Shown here: positions 14,001 to 26,000 of the stretch, in pieces
How positions within the stretch are numbered: the first letter of the stretch is position 1
Layout of the letters: each line of letters begins with the position of its first letter
NCBI GenBank assembly: GCA_013396525.1
Contig: VWYX01000688.1
Coordinates: 170,636 to 234,635, forward strand
DNA: 64,000 nucleotides
Reading direction: 5' to 3'
Source: Chaetorhynchus papuensis
Taxonomy: Eukaryota > Chordata > Aves > Passeriformes > Rhipiduridae
Notes under the pieces: generated by a model
Database searches by the model: none
What the model was told of the DNA's origin: nothing
The model's input: the letters and a program-made list of their open reading frames with translations, nothing else
Made by a program: the position numbers and the translations under genes

Positions 14001-17000
14001 CTAATTTTGTCAAGAGTCCCATCACCCTCTCTTGGATACTTCTCTGCGACTGTTGGTGGTTGAAGCATAATTCTCTTAATGTATTGTTGCCTGTGGAGAC
14101 AGGGAGATGATGCATGGTGCTCATCCACAGAGAACTGGAGTGGGAGTTTGTAGGGCAGCACAGGGCTGTGTAAGGGAAGGAGAGGCAGAGGGAGAATGAA
14201 TGTGCAGCGAAACCAGGCAACGTTTCTGGGTGTTCAACAAAACACCCCCAAGTTCCATTCCTGGGCAATGAAACAAGGACAAAATAGTAATCGTGGTGCC
14301 AGAATTTTTTTTTTTTTTCCTGGGGATTAATAGTGGGCCTGGAGAAGTTGTTGGTCTGAGCAGCAGCCAGTGGACCCCGGCTGATTGCTAATCCTCAGGA
14401 AATTCCTTCTGCCTAAGTGGTGGTTGCTGGTTATTCCCTGAAAATGAAGTTGGAGCAAACTGTATGTACGTTGTTCTTTTCTGGTTGATATTCCCTGCTG
14501 ATAAGGCACACATATCTTGGTCACAGGGGTAGGAGTGGCTGTGAATGACTGATACATTTGTCTTATAATCCAATTGAGGTAATAAAGATAATTCCACACT
14601 TCCATATACATACCTCATACTTTATTGGAGAAATAGGAGCAAGCAGTCCCTGGTCTGGGAAGCTTGCATTCTTAAGTAGGATCAAACACAGCCTTGCAGC
14701 CTGCTGGCAGTGGGGAGGTGAGAAAGTGGGGCAATAAAGAGCCAGGTGTCCTTGAATGAGAGAACTGGTTTTGGGACCCAGCAGGAAAACTGTCCAAACA
14801 AACAAACGAGAGCCAGTTCAGGGGAGATTAGCACACAGAAATTTTGAACAGGAAAGGAAAACATTCCTAATGATACCTTGATGCAAACGCTGCACCAGAC
14901 GCTTTCCTCATTGAAGTATTCTGTGTTTTACAGCAGAGACAAGTTTGGCAAAGTAGTCTTTTCTTCTCACACTTGCACTCAGAGCTCTGCGAGCTGGAAG
15001 AGGTAGGGGTGTTGTGCAAGGGTGTCAACAGCCTGAATCCTTTGCCCAGAAGGGAAGAGAAATGCACACGGTGCATCCCTGACAGAATGGCAGCTTGTCT
15101 AACCCATCACTTCTCCTTCCATTGTCTTTGTATCCGTAGGATTTCATTGCTTGACAAATAACTTCCCTATCCATGTTGCTTTTCATCTAGGAAATCATTC
15201 ACACAAATCCTTTTTTTTCTCCCTTTTTTTTTTCCTCCCAGTCATTCATTGTAGGTGTGCTTTAATACCTCCTCAAAGTAAGCCTGCCTCTGCTCAGCTT
15301 TCAGTAAGCCAGTGCATTACAGTTTTTGGTGCCCCATTCTGTTGCAGGTAAACCCGAATGTGCTGAGCTCAATGGAGAAGCAGAGGCGCAGAGAGGAAGA
15401 GGAGGAGCGCCAGATCCTCATAGCAGTGCAGAAGAGGGAGCAGGAACAGCTGCTGAAGGAGGAGAGGAAGAGGGAGATGGAGGAGAAGGTCAAAGCAGTG
15501 GAAGGTAATGTGCGGCCAGCGTGGGGCAGGAGTGGAAGCTTTCAAAGCCAAGACTGAGATCTTGAATTGAAGTCTTCCATTTGCATTCCTCCGCTGCCAG
15601 GCTTGCTAATAAGAATCTTTTCTTCCACTTACCTCTGTTAAATTGACTGTAGCTTCTTTTCCTTCATCTGTCCTTTCGGTGTTGGTGGCTGTTTGCTAGG
15701 CCACCTTTCGACTGTTGTCTTCTTCAAATGCTGCTCATTTTCTTCCTTGCCCCAGCTGTCTATTTTTCTCTCCTGCTATTCATGTTGTTTCTTGGTTCTG
15801 TCTCCCCACTTGCCTCCTCATGATTTCCCTGTGTGCAGGATTAGCTGGCTTTGCTCTCACTGAATAGCATTTGTTTCTTTTGGCCCATTGCATGATGAAA
15901 GAATTCCCTTTGAGGAGAAAGGGAATGGGATAACATGGGAGTAGCAAGAGTAGTATTTTATATTGCTACTGGCCTTATCAATTGGAGAACTAAAGATGAA
16001 GGGACCAGGCTGCACAGAGCACCAGCGGTGGCAATTTCAGGTGTTGGTCTAAAATGTTTGTGGTTATGAACTAAATGCTGATTTAAGCTGTTCTGCAACA
16101 AACAGCCATGTTGTGTTTAATACATCAGATCAAGGCACAGACAGCAGGCAGTCAGCCAGTACATGTAGGTGTGGGGTCAGAGCAATTTCTGACCACCTTC
16201 TTTCTCTCTGTTGGCCTCCCTTATGAGGGATTCCTTTAGCTGCTGCTTTAGCCACAGTGACTGGCTGGGCTGTTGTAGTTCTAGGGAGAGGCTGAACATC
16301 CTCAGAAATCTGTGGCAATGTGTGGCAGTATCAGTATCATGAGTCCCAAAGTGGATAAAGAATAAGAAAAGGAAAAAAAGATTAAGTTCATGCAAACCTT
16401 GTAAACTTTCCAAAATGAAACAGTTTGCTACCAGATGTTTGGTCAGAGGCCAGATGTTATCTAAGAATAGCTTCTTTTACCTGCTTACCTTTCTAACCTT
16501 TAAAAAATCCAATTACTTCCTTGGCCTTCATGTATTCCTGGTTGCTAGCCCTAGCTAATCAGGTGCTTTAAAGTGAGACTCATCCAGCTCCCATATCTGC
16601 CACAGATATCTGTTTCCCTTGGCAAATTGCATATTCTCTGTGGTTGAATGCTTCATCTCTATAGACAAAATTATTCTTGAAGTTCCACAAGAGCTGCAAA
16701 GATAAATGTTCCTGTGAAATGGTTTTGTTTTGGTATAAGCCACTTCCTTTTCTGGGCAAATGCAATCATTACATCATCTGATTCAAAGGCACCAGAGCCA
16801 CTCAAAGAAACTGGCATGGGGCTGAGCAGTAGCCTCTTTTAAGCCAAGTTAGCACACATTCATGCTTTTATTGGCAGAGATGCTTTTACTTTGTTTTGTG
16901 CAGTTTCTTTCAGTTTAGTTTGAACTCTTCCCTAGTCCATTTAGGCTTAGTCAGGGGAAGTCTACTTTTAAGCTGGTGCAAAAGCTGTTTGTAAAGGTTA

Positions 17001-20000
17001 TGTTGACTTGTTCCGTTGAATCACTGCAGTATTTTTTATCCCTAGAACCAACAGCTATCCAGGTAAAACTGGCTTCTTAATGATCTTTTCTTAGTGCCAA
17101 GCACACCCACCACTAGCATTTTGCTGTCATTTTGCACCCACCACCAGCATTTTGCTCCATTCTTGTGATGGAGAGGAAGTGATTTGAAAATGATGTCATT
17201 TGTTTTTCTTGGTTCAGACTTGTTAAAACTGGACATCCATCAACAGGAATTTTAGGGTAACATTTTTCTTCTAATTTTCAGTCTGTTTGGAATATAATAC
17301 TAATTTTATGTGGCCTTCTGTAGAGGGGGGATGTGAAATAACTGCTCTCTTACGAATTTCACCTTCTTCTCAGTTTTGGATGGTATTCCTGTTTTTACAT
17401 TGCATTCCAGTTTCCAGCCTGAGATTACACTTCCCCCAATTCCAACACAACATCCCCCAGGTAGAAAGTTTCCTGCTGGGCCCATCTGTACTCTACTGAG
17501 TTTATAAGTTAAGGCAGTTTCTAGATTTCTACCACAACAGCAGGTCAGAGTTTCCCAGTTCTCTTTCCAGATGCTGCTTCAACATAATCTCTCATGTATA
17601 TGGGCTTTCTAGAAGGTTGAGGTACTTTTTAGGGCATTATTTAGATTTTGAAAGCTGCTGGGCAGGACTTGACCCAGGTCAAGAGTAGGAGAATGAGCTC
17701 TGCCAGTGATCTTGAGCATGCTGTGTTAATCACGAGCTGTGGTAGAGGCTCCTGCTTTAATCCTAACTGAGATCCAGTACCAGGGCAGCACTCCTTGATT
17801 CCTGTCAGTTTACCAGGTCAGATCCTTGGCAGATGTTGGTGGATTTCTGAAATCTACACAATCTTTACCTCTTGGCTGCTGTTGTCACGAGATTTTCCGT
17901 TTGCTGCCCAAATAGTCACGTCGTGTTCTCCTCAGCTTTCTCACTTAGGCATCCATTGCAATGCCATCTAAGGATTGCTCATTTTGGGAAAGAAGCATGA
18001 ATTCTGAGCAGTGCTTGGACAGACTCAGATATTCTCTATTATCTGCAATTGGGTATTGGACTTCTGGTCATGCAATGTTTTAATAGATGCTGTTAGATTC
18101 TGTAGGACATCTTAGATGCAAGTCCTGTACTCCCAACTCCAGTGCTACCCTGAGTCTTCTTACAGGAAATTCGGGCTTTCTTTTACCAGTCTTTGACATA
18201 TCTGGCCATGGAGGTCCCTACAAACACCTTGTAGCTATTCCTACTTTTCTTGTGCTCTCAAGCCCCATTCCAAATTTGGTTTTGACTGACAGAGTAGGAC
18301 AGTAAATAAATATTTTTCCACCAGAGCTGGTACTTCTTAAGTAGTTGGCATTTTCCAAAGGCAGAGCCTCTGCTAGAGGTTGTTAGCCGAGTCTCCCTCA
18401 TCTCTCTTTCACTCTGGGTGTTCCCTGATGTGGCCTGTTCCTGTGACATCTCTCTCTGAACGTTACTTTCACAGAACTCTGCTCCTACAGAAGGTTGGTC
18501 CAACCGCAGGTGTTTTGCAAGTCAAATGAATTCAGATTTCCTATAAGAAAAAGGAAATGAGGTTCATGAGAGCCCATAAACTTTCTATTATGAAGCAATC
18601 TGTTAGCCAGCTGTCTGGTTGCAAACCACAGGTTATATTACCAGCATTGCTTCTTCCTGTGTCTCACCTCTTTAAATGAAAGCTGTCCCAGTGGCCCTCG
18701 TGTGTGGCAGCTTGCTTGCCCTGGCTGCTGGCCATGAAAGCCTACCTGAGCAACCATCCCAAAATCAGCCATGGGGGATAACAATGACCCCAGTTACTCA
18801 CTGCCACTCAGCTGGGAGAACTTCCCTCAGCACTGCTCTTCATCCCATTCCGTGCAAAGCCAGCTGCCTCAAAGTTCACCTGCCTGAGGTGAAGCCCCTA
18901 AAGGAAGATGACAACAAGGCAGCTCTTTCCACAGTGCTGAGCTGTGCCTAGGGCTGGGTGTTGAACTTCCCTCTTAGTGCCACACCACTTCTGGAAGCTG
19001 CCTAAGGGAGCATCCGTGTCACAGGGGTGCTTCAAAATCAGTGATTGTAACCAGGGGAGGATGATGGGGTGCACTGATGGTGCACCGTATGCTCACCTCA
19101 CCTGCTCCTGTGCTGTTGCCGCTTTTGCTGAAAGAACAAGACCATCTCACTGGAGTTCTTGAGAGCTGCAGGAGCACCTTCTGTTTCCCTGCAAGACGTG
19201 GGCAAGGAGTGCTGAATGGGTTTTTTTTCTTTTCCCACTGCAGAACGGGCCAGGAGGAGGAAACTTCGTGAAGAGAGGGCCTGGCTGCTGGCGCAGGGGA
19301 AGGAGCTCCCCCCTGAGCTTTCCCACTTGGATCCCAGCTCCCCTACCAGGGAAGAGCGAAGGACCAAGGATATGTGAGTATACAGTGGGGCATTGCAGCA
19401 CACAAGTGTGTTGAAGCAGTGAGTATGGCGAGGAGAGGAGTGTGATCATTCACAGGAATGCAGAGGGAGAAGTGAGGGTGGAGAACAGCGAGCGGAGTGA
19501 GCTGAGAAACATCTGGGTTTGGTCCATATGGGAGGAGTGTTTGTGATGAGGCCTGTTTGCCAGCATTGTGGCACTGCATGGGTGGAAGAGAAGATGAAGT
19601 ACAGAGCGTGTCTTATCTGTCCTCAGTCTGCATATTCACTGTGGTGCTTCCCATTACAGCTTTGAACTGGATGATGAGTTCACAGCCATGTACAAAGGTT
19701 AGTCCCACCCCAGCTTTCCCCCTTTGCATGACTTCCTCAAAGTGAAATTCTTCTCTGTGTGTGTGATCATTCACCTTTCTCTTGCTGCTGCCAGTTCTAG
19801 ATGTGGTGAAGGCTCACAAGGACTCTTGGCCCTTCTTGGAGCCAGTTGATGAATCGTATGCTCCCAACTACTACCAGATCATTAAGGTATGGAAAGTGGC
19901 CCAGCCGTATTGACTGATGCACTTTGTTGACTGGCACGCAGTTTTTTTGGAGGTGTTTTGAAGTTTTGTGGGCTGTATTACTCTCACAGTCAAACTCCAT

Positions 20001-23000
20001 GATTCTGGCAGTCCATTCTAGCCTTACAAGTCAAAAAAAGCAAAGATGGATGGCTGCCTCTCTGGAGAGCATCCTCTGCTGCCCGTGCCCTCTCTGAGTG
20101 CAGCTTTGTAAGCCCCACCACGCTTGCTGTAACTGAAAGGAAGTTTGGTTGTGTTCCAGGCCCCCATGGATATCTCTAGCATGGAGAAGAAGTTGAATGG
20201 AGGTCAGTACTGCACCAAGGAAGAATTTGTGGGTGATATGAAGACCATGTTCAGGAACTGTCTTAAGTACAACGGTGAAGGAAGTGGTAAGAGCAGCAAG
20301 ATGCTAAATTTGTCTATTTGCCGTGCTCAGCCAAAGCAAGCAGTGCCCTCTTCCTCCTCACCAGTCCTTGATTTGTGCTTCTTCTCTTTCAGAACATTTT
20401 TGGGAGACCAGATGAAAGGGTAGTAGCTACTGAGACCTCCATTTTAGTGAGGCTTTTAGCACAGTTTGGTCATGCTGAATTGGGGCAAAGGCAGAACATA
20501 CAAAGAGAGGAGAGTCTGTTTCTTTCTGAGCTCATTCCTTCATGTGCTTATGTGTGCCCATGTGCCCCTTTTTCTCATAGCAACTAATACAGACTTTGAA
20601 AAGCATTGGAGTCTGGTTAACTCCCAGTGTTTGTTGAGTACCACAGGAAAGTGAGGAGTGAGCCAGGCCTGTCCTTTGGATGGAAAATGTAGTTTTTAGG
20701 TTCCTTGGCTATTGAAGGAACAACATGAGTGTGCAAATGGGAAATCCTGGGTTTAATTGCCATGCCAGTTAAAATTCTGTGTGTTGCTTAGATAAGAAGG
20801 CAGTTCCCATATGGTGGGTCATCACTGTAGACTGTCTCACCTGGTGAGAAAGGGAAAACAACATTAAGAACAAATCAGCTTGTTGCTGTTGGCTGCAAGA
20901 AAAACTATACCTGCACTGCCACTGGGAGAGCTCTGCTCCCCAAGGAACTTCAGGGTTAGTTTAGTGGAAACAACTGGAAAGTCACTTGCTTCAAGGCCTT
21001 GTCACCAACACCTCTCACATGTCTTTTCCTTCCTATCCACTCAACAAAAAGTAAAAGCTCATCTCAGCAGAACTGTCCAGTGGAAATGATGCAGTGGGGA
21101 CAGTGGTGTTGGCAATAGCTTTTGTGTCAGGGTCAGCAAGCGCTTTGGACACTACACAGATAAATGCGTTTGCTGATTTTCCTCTGTCTTGTGGCCCACA
21201 GCAGAGATTTGAACGAGTCCAAGAAAAGCCTCTGAATGTAATCAAATAGCATTGCTGGAAGTTCACATTTCTTCCCTCAGCACTCTTGCTGGCTAACTGT
21301 GCAGGTCACACATCTCTGCGAGCAGAGGTGGTGCTGCTCCTAATGTAATTCTTGGCACTAGGCTGGAGCACGGAGTTAATGCTGACTCTGCAGGCCCTGC
21401 TGCCAGTGGTGCTTTGTCATGGCTGTGTGCCTGTCCTCTGGTGGGCTTACTGAACAGAACTGATGCTGTGCTGCTTATGGAGTTCAGGAACCAAAGCCAA
21501 CTGGTTAGAAACAAAAGTCTTCCTCAGAGAAACTTGGCAGAGGCGAGGTGATTTATCTGATGTTGCGTAATTGTTTCTCTCTACGAGGCTCTGACGTTCT
21601 TGGGTGTTTTTGACTACAGAGTATACAAAGATGGCTTACAACTTGGAGAGGTGTTTCCACCGAGCAATGATGAAGCACTTCCCTGGGGAAGATGGAGACA
21701 CGGATGAGGAGTTTTGGATCAGAGAGGACGGGAGACGAGAGAAGAGGAGCCGGCGGACTGGCCGCTCCGGCACAGGCAGCGTCTGGACTCGGTCACGAGA
21801 CCCAGATGGGCCTGGCAAGAGACAGCAGCGCCTGGAAAATGGAGGGAAACCTCCACCATATCGAGCTACTTCCAGGGCTCCTGCTTCTTCCTCCTCTTCA
21901 TCTTCCTCCTCCTTCTCATCGTCCTCTGTGGATGACCCAAGTGGCAACTCAGTGCAGACTACTCGAGAAGTGGGCCCTTCCAATGGGCGAGGCTTCCCCC
22001 GCTCCCTGCAGTACGGCGGCATGCCCAGCCCTGTGCCACATCCTGGACAGATGGTAAGGAGCAGTTCCTGCTGTCCTTGGCCCATCAGGCCGAGGGAAGG
22101 AGGGAAAGGGGAATGAAACGTCCTACCATGAAATCCTTAGTATGTGTCAGGAACCTTTTCCCAGAGACAAAGGGTCAGAGCTATGGTTCCTCCAAGGGAA
22201 ACTTTTCAGCCCTTAGATTTAAACTGGTACAATTTAAGTCTTTGCCACACTGGGTGGGAGCAATCTCCTAATGTTACCCATGGCTGGCATGTCCCAGCGT
22301 AGGCTTGCACAAATGGTTCCCCCAGTTCTTTTCTCTCCTTGGAAAGTTACCCCAGTGTGCACGGGAAGCTGTAACATTTCTTCCCTTACCTCCCGGTTTA
22401 TGAAGCTGAACAAGCTGGTCTTCTTTTGTCTCAATTGTTTACAGATGCCTGGTAACTTTGTGCCATCTGTGTACTACTGCATTTCGTGCCTTGAGTATTT
22501 ATAAAAGCAGTAAACTAAATCAAACAAAGGCCGCCCTGGACTGCAGCAGTGACCTATCTTTAGCCCAACGTTTCTTCTCTGAATGCCACCTGTTCTGCCT
22601 CCCTTCTGAGCTGTTCCTCACCCATCCTTCACTGCCTTTTCCTTTTCAGCCAGTGATGGCTTGTGGTGTGATCTATCTGCTGTTCCCCTGAGATCTAGAC
22701 TGTCCCTTCCCCTTTTAGCTAGAGATCAAACAAAATTTTTAGAGTGATTCTTGTGCTGCAGATAGTGGGAGGTGGTAGAAAAGCTGGAGGCATTCAGTAT
22801 TTTGAAGGAAATCCGGCACATTCCCTGCTGTCTTCCTGCTTCCATATTCTTGAGGTCCACTCCTCTTCTTGAAGCAAACCACTGCCCCCTCCAGTGTTCT
22901 TGCTTGCTCCCCAGTATTTGGGTGGCAGGTGAGTGTATTGCAGCCTTAAGTGCAGGGGTGAGTGGCTGAGGTGTGAGAGAGTGGCTTTGATAAAGCTGTA

Positions 23001-26000
23001 TCACCTCATGGAAGAGAGTGCACAGGTTTTCCATGGTACCTCCAAAACAGTCTGGCTCCTCATCCCTGTGGTTACTCCAGCCTTGTCTTCCCCTCACCTG
23101 CAGTATTTCTGCTGCTTCCATGCACTTCACAAATTGTTTTATTTCTCCCCCGTGCCCCCCTCCCCATCCCTCAGAGACCAGCGGTGCCAGGAACGTTTGG
23201 CCCTTTGCGTGGATCCGATCCCACTAAACTGTACGGCTCTCCGCGAGTGCCCGAGCCCCATCCCGGAGAGCCGGTCCAGCAGCACCAGCACTTTGCCATG
23301 CAGGTACGACCCTGCTGCCGAGGGCTGCAGCCCCCCAGGCCCCGCAGGTGTGATGGCTCTCACTGAGACCCCCCCCTCTCTCTCTCCACAGCCGGCCGTG
23401 GGACTGAGCGAGCACCGCGGGCACCGGCTGGGCACTCCGGAGAAGCAGGCGTGCGCGGCACCGGCCCACGTGGCCGGGCTGGGCCCCCGGCCGGGCTCCC
23501 TGCAGCTGGGGCACGTGGGCGGCCCCCCGCCCGACGCCGTCTACCCGCCGGCCCAGTTCCAGCAGGGCTTCCTCCCGCCGCGGCACAACGGGCCCCCCGT
23601 GAAGGCGCCGGAGGGCTCGGAGGTCCCCCCGGGACACATGTACCGGCCCTACAAGTACCTGAACCGCGCGCACCCCGCCCTGTGGAACGGCAGCCACGGC
23701 CCCGCCGGCCAGGCTGCCGTGGGGCCGGAGGAGAAGGCGCCCATGGGGCCGGGGCCCTCGCTCCAGCCCCGCGTCCTGGGTCATATGATGGACCCCCGGG
23801 CCATGAGGCCGCCGCTGCCTCCCGGCCAGTGGAGCGAGCAATCGAATTTCCTACCTCACGGGGTGCCTCCCTCAGGGTATATCCGACCGCCCGGGAAAGC
23901 CGCCGGCCAGAGGATGCCGCAGCCGCCGGCCGCTCTGTTTGGGGGACCGCCTCAGGTTCAAAGAGGGTGCCAGGGCGGGGACTCCATGCTGGACAGCCCG
24001 GAGATGATCGCCATGCAGCAGCTGTCCTCCCGCGTGTGCCCGCCGGGCGTGCCTTACCACCCTCGCCAGCCGCCCCCGCCGCACCTCCCCGGGCCCTTTC
24101 CCCAGCTGGCTCACGCCGCCTCCGCCGGCGGCCAGCCCCCCAAACCCGGCGTGGGCAACGGGAGCTCACAGGACCCAACCGGCCAGACCATGGACATGGA
24201 CAGCAACCAAGGTAACGCCCTGAGCGCCCACTGGTAGCGGGTGACCTTCCCTGCCTGCATCTGTCGCCTCCGCCCCTCAGGAAATAATTCAGATCGTGAT
24301 TAAATACTTGGTGGGGAGCAGAGTTTTTACACGTATTTTTATTTTTTTAATCTGAATTGGAATATATTTCCTACTCTGGCCACTGCTTAGATTTTTCGAG
24401 GGCTGTTTTGTTTCACTGTAGCCTGCCAGAGGTCCCCTCTGTCCCAGCTTTACCTGCAAGTTATCAGTTTGCCACAGGGTGCAAATGCAAAGCACAGGCT
24501 GTGATGCTTCTAGAGCTCACCTGGAGTTAATATAAAAATTGGATCTGCAGAGAGTTAGGTAAGGAGAGGAGATGTTATGTGAATAAATGTCTCAAATATA
24601 CTCCTTTGAGTGAGTATCAGTATGGCTTCTCCTCTTAAATGCACATCTGCCTTATGAGCTTTCAACATCTTAAAATCTTCACACACCAGGACTGCCCAAA
24701 AGCCCCTGAGCAGCTGTATCAGTTCAGGTGGGATGGCAGCATGTCATGCATGCCCTCACCAGTTTCTTTCTGGTTGAATTTCATTTGTTCTATCCGGTAA
24801 ACTACAGATAATAAAAAAAAAAAAGAACCTTAAAAATAAAACCTAAAGTAGAGATCAAAAAAATTCGAAGATCAAAAAAAAAATTTTCATTAATTCTAGC
24901 TGGTAAACTAGAGATCAAAACCCTTGTATCTTTTATCAATCCCTTGTGTGCCTTTGCACTAAGAGGAAACTCTTTCCTTGTGTGGCATTGCTTAAAAGTT
25001 ATCATCATAATTTAGCTTGCTGGATATAGAACAGAGACAGGGGATAACACTGAGTGATTGCAGGACAGAGGAGTCACATCTCCAACCCACAGTTGGTTAA
25101 AATATGGCTGTGATCAGCTCTGCAGCATCTCAGGGTGTGGTGGTGCTTCTGCCCAAGCTGGGGGCAAACAGGGTTTGTGGAGGGTGGGCTTAAATTCAAT
25201 GTTGAGAAGAATTTCTTTGCTGTGGGGGTGGTGGGGGACTGACACAGATTGCCCAGAGAAGCTGTGGATGCCCCATCCCTGGAAGTGCTCAAGAGCAGGC
25301 TGGATGAACAATCTGACCTAGTGGCAGGTGTCCCATTCCACAGCAGGGGCGCTTGGAACTACATGATCTTTAAGGTCCCTTCCAACCCAAACTATTCTAT
25401 AATTCTATGACCAGAAGGGGTGAGGCAGCCTGAAATCAAGCTGCCACTACACCAACACCTCATGTTGCTGTCACGTGGACCCCAACTCTGCCTGTCCTTT
25501 TGGCAGCCTCTGCACACCTCTGTGTCAGACCAAACACGTGTGCCATGTTACTCCAGGGGGGCTGTGACTTAGCGGTGGCTTGCAAACTGCTCTGTCCACC
25601 TGTGTTTCAGAGTGAGACACAACCTCGTGAGCAGCTTTTAAAAGAGCACTTTTAAAAGAAGCAGCTGTTAAAGGTCGCTCAGATTTGCAGAAATTAGACA
25701 TGTGTGTGACTTGCTTCCCTCTCTTTCAGTGGAGACGCCGGCAGGCATGGACGAGAAGGCTCAGTGCATCAGCATTCCCGACGGGGCCTACGCCAAACTC
25801 CTACCTCATCCCAAGCCCCCGCTGCCCATGGAGTGCACGAGGCGCACCTTGCCCCCGGACGGGGAGGGCGATGGCCCCGGGGTGAAGGGCGACCTGAAGG
25901 CAGGGCAGGGCAAAGGCGCGTGGTCGGCCGAGAGCGGCTACGCCGGAGACCCGGGCTGCGTGAGGGACCTGGTGCCCGCCTCCGAAAGAGGGGGTCCCCT

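Noticed and set aside
23224..24178. Long minus-strand open frames opposite CECR2 exon 23392-24211
   Set aside because: They are shadows of a very GC-rich coding exon, and their peptides have no recognisable domain.
22933..24237. 434-codon open frame
   Set aside because: It merges intron sequence with exons 23175-23303 (read out of frame) and 23392-24211. Splice sites and human likeness show separate exons.
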